Below are positions 1 through 7,152 of a stretch of DNA of 19,897 nt, piece by piece. Made by a program: the position numbers and the translations under genes. The number at the start of each line of letters is the position of its first letter. Position 1 is the stretch's first letter. This DNA comes from Pseudomonadota bacterium (lineage in GTDB: Bacteria > Pseudomonadota > Alphaproteobacteria > Rhodospirillales > 2-02-FULL-58-16): the NCBI GenBank assembly GCA_022572335.1, contig JACZWD010000015.1, positions 1 through 19,897 on the forward strand. The letters run 5' to 3'. The notes under the pieces are model-generated. The model worked only from the letters and a program-made list of their open reading frames with translations. It was not told where the DNA came from and did not search any database.

Positions 1-830
1 TACAGCCAGATCATGAACAGGATGAGGGTGGCGAAGGCGGAGTAGATGTTCGGGTACTTGGCGGACGTGACCACGAACGAGGCGAACACCCAGCCGGCGC
101 TCTCCCACAGGAACCCGGCGACGACCGCGCCGACCAGGGCCGAGCGCACCCCCACCCGGGTGTTGGGCAGGAAGACATAGATGAACGTGAACGCCGCGAT
201 GATCAGGAGATAGGGCACCAGCTTGCCCGCCAGTTCGACCAGGGCGCCGAGGGGCTGTATGGCGGTCAGCGCCGCCACCGCGTCCGAGCCCATGACCGAC
301 GCGGTGATTCCCATGGACGAGAAGACCAGTACCGGACCGATAAGGAGGACGATCAGGTAGCCGCTGAAGCGCTGGGCGAAGGGGCGGTGCCGGGTGACCT
401 GCCAGGTGTCGTTGAACGAGCGCTCGATCTTCTGCATCAGCGAGACCACCGTGTAGACGAGAAGCCCGAGGCCCGCCGCGCCGAGGACGCCGGCCTTGAC
501 GTTCTCGACGAAGCCGATGATGCGCTCCGTGATCTCGACGCCCTTCTCGCCCAGGGGCGCCAGGAAATCGAGCAGCATGGGCTCGACCTGGTTGTGGACG
601 CCGAAGCCCTTCAACACCGAGAAGCTGATGGCCAGCAGCGGCACCAGGGAAAGCAGGGTCGCATAGACGAGGCTCATGGCGCGCAGGCTGAGCATGCCGT
701 CGCCCAGGTCGCGCACCACCGCGTAGAGGATGCGGACCAGGCGGACCGGCGCGCCGGCCCACGCCGGCAGCGCCGCCAGGTCCACGTCCCAGATGGCGCC
801 GGTGACATGGGATTTCAGGCCTTTCACCAT
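1..830 (-). CDS. YihY/BrkB-family inner-membrane protein (C-terminus beyond window edge)
   Basis: The reverse strand reads openly from an ATG at 830 to the window edge (276 full codons). It gives several hydrophobic segments separated by short loops, with the family's typical features: an early LVYATLLSLVPLLAISFS helix, a KIERSFNDTW segment, and a late FATLILFMIWL helix. The family consists of roughly 300-400-residue inner-membrane proteins of uncertain role. Older names such as ribonuclease BN or BrkB (serum resistance) are historical. An AAGGGGGA ribosome site lies just upstream of the start. The gene lies 230 bp downstream of gatB on the same strand, so it probably has its own promoter. 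The family call is firm; the function is not known from sequence. Confidence 0.85.
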   Translation of the reverse strand, partial: MVKGLKSHVTGAIWDVDLAALPAWAGAPVRLVRILYAVVRDLGDGMLSLRAMSLVYATLLSLVPLLAISFSVLKGFGVHNQVEPMLLDFLAPLGEKGVEITERIIGFVENVKAGVLGAAGLGLLVYTVVSLMQKIERSFNDTWQVTRHRPFAQRFSGYLIVLLIGPVLVFSSMGITASVMGSDAVAALTAIQPLGALVELAGKLVPYLLIIAAFTFIYVFLPNTRVGVRSALVGAVVAGFLWESAGWVFASFVVTSAKYPNIYSAFATLILFMIWL

Positions 831-1060
831 CGTCCCCCTTTGCCCGTCGTCCGCGCCCGTACGGTGAGGGTTCGGTCCGGTCGTGATTTTACAGGGTATC
901 ACGCACGGCGTTCCAGTCCGATGCCCGCGGGCGGGGACCGCGCCCGGTTCCCTTACACGGCCTCCGCGCCAGGATTCGAAACGCCGGGGACGCGGAGGAA
1001 CGCCGGGGATTTCACCGCCGGGATGGGATAATCGCGCCGCGGGCGCGGCCGGGCGGGGCG

Positions 1061-2518
1061 TCAGTTCCTGAGCTTTTCCTTCAACAGCTCGCCCACCAGC
1101 TTGGGGTTGGCCTTGCCGCCCGTCGCCTTCATCACCTGGCCGACGAACCAGCCGGCGATCTTCTCGTTGCCGCCCCTGAACTTGGCCACCTGGTCGGGGT
1201 TCTCGGCGATCACCTTGTCCACGGCGGCCTCGATCTCGGCCGTGTCGGTGATCTGGCGCAGGCCCTTTTCCTCGACGATGGAACCCGCATCGCCGCCGGT
1301 CTCCACCATGACCTCGAACACCTCCTTGGCGATGCGCCCGGAGATGGTGTCGGCGGCGATCAGGTCGAGCAGCCGGCCCAGGTTTTCCGCCGACACCGGC
1401 GACTCGGCAATGCTCAGCCCCTTCCTGTTCAGCGCCCCGAACAGGTTCGAAATCACCCAGTTGGCCGCCGTCTTGGCGTCCCGCCCCCTGGCCACCGCCT
1501 CGTAGAAATCCGCCGTCTCCCTCTCGGCCACCAGCACGCCGGCGTCATACGGCGAAAGCCCGAACCCCGCCATGAAGCGCCGTTTCTTTTCGTCGGGCAG
1601 TTCGGGCAGGGCCGCCCTGATGCTTTCCACGTAGTCCTCGGTGAGCTCGAGCGGCAGCAGGTCGGGGTCGGGGAAATAGCGGTAGTCGTGGGCGAACTCC
1701 TTGGCCCGCATGGCCCGGGTTTCGCCCCTGTCGGGGTCGAACAGGCGCGTTTCCTGCTCCACGGTGCCGCCCGATTCGTAGACCGCCACCTGGCGTTCGG
1801 CCTCGTGCGCGATGGCCTGCATGACGAAGCGCACCGAGTTCACGTTCTTGGTCTCGGTCCGGGTGCGCAGGTCCGTCTCGCCGGCCTTGCGCACCGACAC
1901 GTTGACGTCGCAGCGCATGGAGCCCTGCTCCATGTTGCCGTCGCAGGTGCCGAGGTAGCGCATGATCGCGCGCAGCTTGCGCAGGTACAGGCCGGCTTCT
2001 TCGGGGCTGCGCAGGTCGGGCCTGGACACGATCTCCATGAGCGCGATGCCGGAGCGGTTGAGGTCGATGAAGGTGCGCCCCGGGTCCCGGTCGTGCAGGG
2101 ACTTGCCGGCGTCCTGCTCCATGTGCAGGCGCTCGATGCCCACTTCGCGGCTCGAGCCGTCGGCTAGGTCCAACACCACCCAGCCCTCCCCGACCAGGGG
2201 CTGCTGGTACTGGGAGATCTGGTAGCCCTGGGGCAGGTCGGCGTAGAAGTAGTTCTTGCGCTCGAACACCGAATGAAGGTTGACCTGCGCCTTCAGCCCC
2301 AGGCCCGTGCGCACCGCCTGCTCGACGCAGTATCCGTTGATCACCGGCAGCATGCCGGGCATGGCCGCGTCGACAAGGGACACCTGGGTGTTGGGCTCGG
2401 CGCCGAACCCGGTCGCGGCGCCGGAGAACAGCTTGGCCCGGGAGACGATCTGGGCGTGGACCTCGAGCCCGATCACCACCTCCCAGTCGCCCGTTTCGCC
2501 CGCGATCAGGTAAGCCAT
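1061..2518 (-). CDS. gatB: Asp-tRNA(Asn)/Glu-tRNA(Gln) amidotransferase subunit B
   Basis: GatB is the tRNA-binding and kinase-like subunit of the cytoplasmic GatCAB amidotransferase. It activates Glu or Asp mischarged on tRNA(Gln) or tRNA(Asn) so that ammonia released by GatA can convert it to Gln or Asn. The 485-residue product has the expected family length. It shows the GatB signature near the N-terminus (WEVVIGLEVHAQ), then YFYADLPQGYQISQYQQP and MRCDVNVSVR, and a C-terminal YqeY-like helical tail ending in KANPKLVGELLKEKL. The open frame extends upstream to 2581, but the ATG at 2518 is chosen because MAYLIAG leads directly into the conserved start and sits 4 bp after the gatA stop. It is the last gene of gatC-gatA-gatB. 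Confidence 0.97.
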   Translation of the reverse strand: MAYLIAGETGDWEVVIGLEVHAQIVSRAKLFSGAATGFGAEPNTQVSLVDAAMPGMLPVINGYCVEQAVRTGLGLKAQVNLHSVFERKNYFYADLPQGYQISQYQQPLVGEGWVVLDLADGSSREVGIERLHMEQDAGKSLHDRDPGRTFIDLNRSGIALMEIVSRPDLRSPEEAGLYLRKLRAIMRYLGTCDGNMEQGSMRCDVNVSVRKAGETDLRTRTETKNVNSVRFVMQAIAHEAERQVAVYESGGTVEQETRLFDPDRGETRAMRAKEFAHDYRYFPDPDLLPLELTEDYVESIRAALPELPDEKKRRFMAGFGLSPYDAGVLVAERETADFYEAVARGRDAKTAANWVISNLFGALNRKGLSIAESPVSAENLGRLLDLIAADTISGRIAKEVFEVMVETGGDAGSIVEEKGLRQITDTAEIEAAVDKVIAENPDQVAKFRGGNEKIAGWFVGQVMKATGGKANPKLVGELLKEKLRN

Positions 2519-2522
2519 GGCT

Positions 2523-4004
2523 TCACGCCTCGCCCACCGGCGGCGGCCTGGCGTCGAACCCGGCCGCGGCTTCCAGGGCATGGGCGGCGCCGAGCACGGT
2601 TTCCTCGTCGAACGGGCGGCCGATGAGCTGCAGGCCCAGCGGCAGGCCGCCCGCGCTCAGCCCCGCCGGAACCGATATGGCCGGCAGGCCGGCCAGGCTG
2701 GCGGGGACGGTGAAGACGTCGTTCAGGTACATGGCGATCGGGTCGTCCATCTTTTCGCCGATGGCGAAGGCGGCGGACGGCGCCGTCGGCGTCAGCAGCA
2801 CGTCGACGGTCTCGAAGGCCCGGCGGAAGTCTTCGGCGATCAGAGTGCGCACCTTCTGCGCCTTCAGATAGTAGGCGTCGTAGTATCCGGCGCTCAACAC
2901 GTAGGTGCCGATGAGGACGCGCCGGCGCACCTCGGCCCCGAAGCCGGCGCCGCGGGTGTTTTCGTACATCTCGTCCAGGGAACCGCCGGCGACCCTCAAT
3001 CCGTAGCGCACGCCGTCGTAGCGGGCCAGGTTGCTGGACGCCTCGGCCGGCGCCACGATGTAGTAGGCGGGCAGGGCGTGCCGGGTGTGGGGCAGGGAGA
3101 CCTCGACGATCTCGGCGCCCGACTCTTTCAGCCACGCCGCGCCCTTTTCCCACAGCCGGCCGATTTCGGCGGCCATGCCGTCGACCACGTATTCCTTGGG
3201 GATGCCCACCTTGAGGCCGCCGACGCCGGCGCTTAAGGCCGCCTCGAAGTCGGGCACGTCGACCGGGGCCGAGGTGGAATCCCTTGCGTCGTGGCCGGCC
3301 ATGGCGCCGAGCATGACGGCGGCGTCGCGCACGGTGCGGGCCATGGGACCGGCCTGGTCCAGGGACGAGGCGAAGGCGACGATGCCCCAGCGCGAACAGC
3401 GCCCGTAGGTGGGCTTGAGCCCGACGACGCCGCAGAAGGACGCCGGCTGGCGGATGGAGCCGCCGGTATCGGTGCCGATGGCGCCGAGACAGAGGCGCGC
3501 CGCCACCGCCGCCGTCGAGCCGCCCGACGAGCCGCCCGGCACCAGGTCGCGCCCGTCGCCGCCCTTCCACGGGTTCTTTACCGGTCCGTAGTAGCTGGTC
3601 ATGTTGGCCGAGCCCATGGCGAATTCGTCCATGTTGGTCTTGCCCAGCATCACCGCGCCGGCGCCCTTGAGGTTCGCCGTCACCGTGGAGTCGTAGGTCG
3701 GCGTGAAGCCGTCCAGGATGTGCGAGCCGGCGGTGGTCGACACGCCCTCGGTGCAGAACAGGTCCTTCACCGCGATGGGGATGCCGTCCATCGGTCCCGC
3801 CGCCCCGCCCCTCCTGCGGCGCGCGTCCGAGGCCTCGGCGAGCCCGAGGGCCAAGTCCGGGGTCTCGGTGATGAAGGCGTTCAGGGAACGCGCCCGCTCG
3901 ACGGCGGCGCTGTGGGCGCGGGTCAGCTCGACCGACGAAAACGAGCCCGCCTGAAGACCGTCGCGGGCCTCGGCCAGGGTGAGGTCGGTGAGCGCCGCCG
4001 TCAT
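2523..4004 (-). CDS. gatA: Asp-tRNA(Asn)/Glu-tRNA(Gln) amidotransferase subunit A
   Basis: GatA is the glutaminase subunit of GatCAB, releasing ammonia from glutamine for the transamidation done with GatB. The 493-residue product is a complete amidase-signature protein. The Lys-cisSer-Ser catalytic triad is visible: Lys80 in GIPIAVKD, Ser159 in VPGGSSGGS, and Ser183 in TDTGGSIRQPA, with the 24-residue Ser-Ser spacing seen in characterised GatA. The start ATG at 4004 overlaps the gatC stop (ATGA), which implies translational coupling. A large out-of-frame reading covers the same strand and is only a GC-rich shadow. Presence of GatCAB implies that Gln-tRNA and/or Asn-tRNA is made by the indirect route in this organism. 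Confidence 0.97.
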   Translation of the reverse strand: MTAALTDLTLAEARDGLQAGSFSSVELTRAHSAAVERARSLNAFITETPDLALGLAEASDARRRRGGAAGPMDGIPIAVKDLFCTEGVSTTAGSHILDGFTPTYDSTVTANLKGAGAVMLGKTNMDEFAMGSANMTSYYGPVKNPWKGGDGRDLVPGGSSGGSTAAVAARLCLGAIGTDTGGSIRQPASFCGVVGLKPTYGRCSRWGIVAFASSLDQAGPMARTVRDAAVMLGAMAGHDARDSTSAPVDVPDFEAALSAGVGGLKVGIPKEYVVDGMAAEIGRLWEKGAAWLKESGAEIVEVSLPHTRHALPAYYIVAPAEASSNLARYDGVRYGLRVAGGSLDEMYENTRGAGFGAEVRRRVLIGTYVLSAGYYDAYYLKAQKVRTLIAEDFRRAFETVDVLLTPTAPSAAFAIGEKMDDPIAMYLNDVFTVPASLAGLPAISVPAGLSAGGLPLGLQLIGRPFDEETVLGAAHALEAAAGFDARPPPVGEA

Positions 4005-4288
4005 TCGAGCACCTTGGGGACGGCGTAGAATCCATCCTCCGGCTGCGGCGCGTTGGCCAGCACCTGGTCCCGTGCGTCGCCGTCGGTCACCGAGTCCTCG
4101 CGTTGGGGCAAGGTCGTCTCGGCGCCGCTGGTCATCGGCTCGACACCGGAGGTGTCCACCTCGCCCAGCTGCTCGACCCAGCCGAGGATGTTCGACATCT
4201 CGCCGGCCAGGTGTTCCAGGTCCTCTTCCGGCACCTTGATGCGGGCGAGGAAGGCGATGGTCCTGACGGCGGCCTTGTCCAGCGCCAT
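4001..4288 (-). CDS. gatC: Asp-tRNA(Asn)/Glu-tRNA(Gln) amidotransferase subunit C
   Basis: GatC is the small scaffold that wraps around GatA and GatB and stabilises the amidotransferase. The chosen ATG at 4288 gives 95 residues, the normal family length, beginning MALDKAAVRTIAFLARIKV with the GatC pattern of an N-terminal helix, then EMSNILGWVEQLGEVDTSGVEP and a C-terminal FYAVPKVLE. The frame stays open to 4372, but the extra 28 codons resemble no GatC N-terminus, and a GGAG ribosome site lies about 8 nt before 4288. It is the first gene of the gatC-gatA-gatB operon. Confidence 0.95.
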   Translation of the reverse strand: MALDKAAVRTIAFLARIKVPEEDLEHLAGEMSNILGWVEQLGEVDTSGVEPMTSGAETTLPQREDSVTDGDARDQVLANAPQPEDGFYAVPKVLE

Positions 4289-4566
4289 GGGTCGCGTCTC
4301 CAGCAGAAGCACGGGCGCCCGGAAACGGGAAACCGGGACATGGTCCCCGGGGCGCGGCCGGGAAGGTAACACCCTTGGGGCCGGGCGGGAAAGGGGACGC
4401 CGGCCGGGGGCGGCGCGGTCCTAGTGGCCTGTATCAGCTAAATTGGACCCATACGATCGCTTGTCCCGTTTCCCCGGCAGGAGGGGAGGCACAGGCGATG
4501 CGGGGCCATCGGCTGTCTGTCCGTGATTTTTTATGGGGGCTGTCCCGCCCTGGCGTTAATGGGCGA
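4289..4566. other. Intergenic boundary between gat operon and accessory block
   Basis: These 278 bp should hold the gatC promoter (leftward), but no convincing -35/-10 pair was found. Base composition shifts from GC-rich to mixed at roughly 4420-4560. The last stretch, from about 4545, resembles the bases just left of the second lipoprotein copy near 5160: both have a GGGGCTGT core followed by GGCGTTAATGGG. The duplicated unit therefore starts here, outside the coding region. No gene is seen. Confidence 0.5.
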
Positions 4567-5112
4567 TCACCTCACCCACCGAAAATTCGTTTTGGGCACC
4601 GATTTCATGAGTTCTTCTATCTCGTCCCACCGGACCCATCGTCGCAATGCCTCGGGAAGAAATCCGTACACTACTTCCGGCTGGAAATAATCCGCGGTTT
4701 CCTTGTCCACTTTCGAAAAAATCGTCGTCTGCCCGTTGGAAAAAATTCCGGCATGAATCTTGCCGTCATAGACGTTGATGACAAGAATCGCATTTTCCAA
4801 ATGCCCTTCGTGGGGCTTTTGGCCCCAGAGGGCGAGATACTGCCCCTCAATCTCGATCGACCCGCGAGACTTCAAATTTTGCAGGAGATGAGAAACGTTG
4901 TCGCCAAGCAATTCCTCCATCGCCCGGCGAACGAAGGGATCGTCGAAAATCGCTTCGAAATTGTAGGTGCCGACGTATTGAAACAAATGCCTGAGTTTTC
5001 CGCTTCTCCAATCTACCTCCTGGGGAACATTTGCCCCTACAGTGGTACAACCTGCAGCCGTTACCAGAAGGCCGATAAGAACGATGAGATTCGCCATTCT
5101 TGGAATGCGCAT
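4567..5112 (-). CDS. Small putative lipoprotein, complete copy A
   Basis: The gene encodes 181 residues from the ATG at 5112. That start is preferred because GGAG lies 6 nt upstream and gives a short basic N-terminus followed by a hydrophobic run ending in VTAAGC, a plausible lipobox with Cys22. The frame opens earlier at a GTG (5169) that lies in duplicated flanking sequence. The mature part is soluble-looking, with a central IEIEGQYLALWGQKPHEGHL and a conserved-looking tail around DKETADYFQPEVVYGFLP ending in NFRWVR. I do not recognise the family. A second, shortened copy lies immediately upstream on the same strand (5188-5514), so this is a tandem duplication. Composition is less GC-rich than the gat genes, suggesting acquired DNA. 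Confidence 0.7.
   Translation of the reverse strand: MRIPRMANLIVLIGLLVTAAGCTTVGANVPQEVDWRSGKLRHLFQYVGTYNFEAIFDDPFVRRAMEELLGDNVSHLLQNLKSRGSIEIEGQYLALWGQKPHEGHLENAILVINVYDGKIHAGIFSNGQTTIFSKVDKETADYFQPEVVYGFLPEALRRWVRWDEIEELMKSVPKTNFRWVR
4653..4759. repeat. 107-bp perfectly conserved segment of tandem duplication, copy A
   Basis: These 107 bp are identical base for base to 5274-5380, inside the two lipoprotein copies. On both sides the copies differ at many positions, for example in the bases just before 4653 compared with those before 5274. The wider similarity runs from about 4545 to 4845 against about 5163 to 5448. Confidence 0.9.
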
Positions 5113-5273
5113 CCGTCGCTCCATCGTGAAAGCCGGTTGTCGGCGAGACAGGAACCGGGGCTGTTTCACCCAGGCGTTAATGGGTGATTACTTCACCCAT
5201 CGAAAATTGGTTTGAGGGGCCAATCTCCTGAGCTCGCGTATCTCGTCCCAACGGACCCATTGTCTCAAGGCGC

Positions 5274-5380
5274 CGGGAAGAAATCCGTACACTACTTCCG
5301 GCTGGAAATAATCCGCGGTTTCCTTGTCCACTTTCGAAAAAATCGTCGTCTGCCCGTTGGAAAAAATTCCGGCATGAATC
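5274..5380. repeat. 107-bp perfectly conserved segment of tandem duplication, copy B
   Basis: This is the partner of 4653-4759, with no difference over 107 bp. It lies in the truncated lipoprotein copy and codes for the segment around GIFSNGQTTIFSKVDKETAD. Confidence 0.9.
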
Positions 5381-5449
5381 GTGCCGTCGTAAATGTCGAC
5401 GATAAGAATGGCATTTTCCAGATGCGCTTCGTGGGCCTTGTTGCCCCAA

Positions 5450-5471
5450 CCCGCATTGCCCAGATGACCTT
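5450..5471 (+). repeat. Left terminal inverted repeat of the IS
   Basis: This imperfect inverted repeat begins CCCGCATTGCCCAGATGACC. It pairs with the reversed right ends at 7068-7089 and 7114-7135. It starts where the truncated lipoprotein copy loses similarity to its intact neighbour. Confidence 0.65.
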
Positions 5472-5476
5472 GTGAT

Positions 5477-5508
5477 TTGACGACAGCGCACCCGGATTCT
5501 GGTATAAG
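5477..5508 (+). promoter_or_regulatory. Possible transposase promoter
   Basis: An extended -10 (TGGTATAAG) ends at 5508, about 35 bp before the transposase ATG. A TTGACG lies at 5477-5482, but the 20-bp spacer is longer than ideal. This is a weak call based on motif resemblance alone. Confidence 0.35.
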
Positions 5509-5543
5509 AATCATTACGTTATAGGCGGACTTGGGGTGTTGAT

Positions 5544-6893
5544 ATGGCTCACCCGATGGGTGAATCGAAAGAGGGGGTTCTGAGGCTGGATTTTGACCGC
5601 CGGCTCAAGCTTGAGTTCCACGGTTCCAAGGTCACTTCCGATGCTGGGTTGTTGCCGTACCGGGAACTGGATGATGCGGTCGGACTGAGCGAGATTGCCA
5701 GGGACGTGCTCACGGACACCCGTTGTGGGAAGAACGGTCGTCACGGTCTTGTCGGACAGTTCCGCCAGTCCGTTTTCGGGCGTCTTGGCGGGTACGACGA
5801 CGTGAACGATGCCGACCGGCTCAGCCTCGACCCGGTCATGCGATGGATCGTCGGCGGCCATGCTGTCACGAAACAGGCAGCCTCGACCAGCCAGATGGGG
5901 CGTTTCGAGACGGAGGTTCTGGCCACCGACGCGAACGTTAAAGCCTTGGCCGACATGAACGGGATGTGGATCGACAAGGTTCATGACCGGCACCCGCCGA
6001 CGAAGATCATTCTCGACATGGACAGCAGCGTCAGCCCGACCCACGGCGGCCAGGAAGGAACGGCCTACAACGGACACTTCGGATGCACCTGCTATCATCC
6101 CCTGTTCCTGTTCAACCAGTTCGGCGATTTGGAACGGTGTTCCCTGCGTCCTGGCAACGTTCACAGCGCCGATGGCTGGGAAGGCGTGTTGAAGCCGGTT
6201 GTCGTTCGCTACAAGAGGCGGAAGGTACGGCTGTATTTCCGGGGCGATGCGGCCTTTGCCTCACCGGAGATGTATGAATACCTCGAAGCCGAGGGGTTTC
6301 TGTACGCGATCCGGTTGTCGAACAACCAGGTTCTGCAGGAAAGCATTGCCCATCTGCTGACCCGCCCCGTTGGCCGTCCGCCGAACCATGTGCGGCGCTA
6401 TTACGCCAGCTTCAGCTATCAGGCCGGATCGTGGAACAAGAAACGCCGTATCGTTGCCAAGGTCGAATGGCATCCTGGGGAACTGGTTCCCCGTGTCGGC
6501 TTCATCGTCACCAACCTGTCGCGCCCCGCCGAGCGGGTGGTTACTTTCTACAATCAGCGGGGCAAAGCGGAGCAATACATCAAGGAAGGCAAGTACGCCA
6601 TCAAATGGACCCGGCTGTCATGCCGGAAGTTCCGCAACAACGAGGTTCGGCTTCAGCTTCATGCTCTGGCCTACAACCTTGGAAATTTCATGCGGACGTT
6701 GGCCTTGCCGAAGGAGGTGGAACACTGGTCGCTAACCACGCTACGGGAAAAGCTGGTGAAGATTGGAGCCAAGGTCGTCCGCCATGGCCGCTATGTTACT
6801 TTCCAATTGGCCGAGGTTGCCGTGCCAAGAAGCTTGTTCCAGAAAATCTTGGGCCTGATTGATGATCTACGACGAAGACCCGTTCCGGCGTAG
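5544..6893 (+). CDS. IS1380-family DDE transposase
   Basis: This 449-residue protein catalyses cut-and-paste movement of the surrounding IS. It has the IS1380 layout: an N-terminal region with TSDAGLLPYRELD and GYDDVNDADRL, a first catalytic Asp around D158/D160 in KIILDMDSSV, a second at D235 in YFRGDAAFASPE, and a late Glu (E343 or E348) in the YNQRGKAEQYIKEGK motif characteristic of the family. The length is normal and no frameshift or stop is seen, so the transposase may be active. Ribosome binding before the ATG at 5544 is poor; a second ATG lies at 5556. Codon use is intermediate between the GC-rich chromosome and the AT-rich gene that follows. Confidence 0.93.
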   Translation: MAHPMGESKEGVLRLDFDRRLKLEFHGSKVTSDAGLLPYRELDDAVGLSEIARDVLTDTRCGKNGRHGLVGQFRQSVFGRLGGYDDVNDADRLSLDPVMRWIVGGHAVTKQAASTSQMGRFETEVLATDANVKALADMNGMWIDKVHDRHPPTKIILDMDSSVSPTHGGQEGTAYNGHFGCTCYHPLFLFNQFGDLERCSLRPGNVHSADGWEGVLKPVVVRYKRRKVRLYFRGDAAFASPEMYEYLEAEGFLYAIRLSNNQVLQESIAHLLTRPVGRPPNHVRRYYASFSYQAGSWNKKRRIVAKVEWHPGELVPRVGFIVTNLSRPAERVVTFYNQRGKAEQYIKEGKYAIKWTRLSCRKFRNNEVRLQLHALAYNLGNFMRTLALPKEVEHWSLTTLREKLVKIGAKVVRHGRYVTFQLAEVAVPRSLFQKILGLIDDLRRRPVPA

Positions 6894-7058
6894 GCCGAGG
6901 GAATCGACGGCGAGGTGAAAAGTGCGGGAGAGGTACGCCTGGATGGCGGAAAATATGGGAAAATGGCCTTCCGGGCACGGCCAACTCACCAAAATCGGAC
7001 TATCGGAGGCAGCGGAGGGGAACCATTCCAGCGACGGTGCAATTTGGGTATGATCGTC

Positions 7059-7090
7059 ATGGATTTGAAGGCTATCTGGGAAATGTCGGT
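7059..7090 (+). repeat. Right-end repeat R1 of the IS
   Basis: This direct-repeat partner of 7105-7136 contains ATGGATTTGAAGGCTATCTG followed by GGAAATGTCGGT. Reversed, it resembles the IS left end at 5450. It is the inner of two right-end-like sequences, offset by 46 bp. Confidence 0.75.
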
Positions 7091-7104
7091 TTAGTACCAT
7101 TGCA

Positions 7105-7136
7105 ATGGATTTGAAGGTTATCTGGGGAATGTTGGT
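7105..7136 (+). repeat. Right-end repeat R2, second copy of the IS right end
   Basis: It differs from R1 at only a few positions (GGTTATCTGGGGAATGTTGG versus GGCTATCTGGGAAATGTCGG). It may be the real IS end or the relic of another IS copy. The first ATG of the downstream lipoprotein frame (7105) lies inside it, so that ATG is unlikely to be the native start. Confidence 0.75.
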
Positions 7137-7152
7137 AACAACAAAATATAAA

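Larger units (their letters stand above)
5188..5514 (-). pseudogene. Truncated lipoprotein copy B, cut by the IS left end
   Basis: The 3' half of this gene is a close match to the neighbouring copy A. From HLENAIL to the final NFRWVK the proteins are nearly the same. The match stops at about position 5448, where the terminal repeat of the IS1380-type element begins. The first 20 or so residues of the open frame, to 5514, are encoded by IS end sequence and bear no resemblance to copy A. The signal peptide, lipobox and first half are missing, and were not found on the far side of the IS, so this is a remnant rather than a simple insertion. The open frame is unlikely to make a functional lipoprotein. 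Confidence 0.8.
5450..7089 (+). mobile_element. IS1380-family insertion sequence
   Basis: The element carries one full-length IS1380-type transposase and is about 1.64 kb, within the usual family size. The left end (5450-5471) and right end (7068-7089, reversed) match at 17 of 22 positions by eye, sharing CATT, CCCAGAT and CCTT blocks. The left boundary is supported independently: homology between lipoprotein copies A and B stops at about 5448. A second version of the right end lies at 7105-7135 and matches the left end at 18 of 22, so the true right boundary could be 7135 instead. No target duplication is visible with either choice, which suggests a later deletion or rearrangement next to the IS. 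Confidence 0.75.

Noticed and set aside
865..915. Possible promoter (TAAAAT) upstream of the BrkB-family gene
   Set aside because: The -10-like hexamer has no acceptable -35 at the right distance.
387..1031. Long plus-strand open frame antisense to the BrkB-family gene
   Set aside because: It is a low-complexity Asp/Arg/Gln-rich translation opposite a clear membrane protein, and is a GC-rich shadow frame.
2506..4035. 509-codon minus-strand frame overlapping gatA
   Set aside because: Its translation is Arg/Gly-rich with no family features, while the overlapping gatA frame has a complete catalytic triad.
4425..4450. Possible IS-end-like sequence near TATCAGCTAAATTGGACC
   Set aside because: It feels like a transposon terminus, but no inverted partner, transposase remnant or second copy was found in the window.
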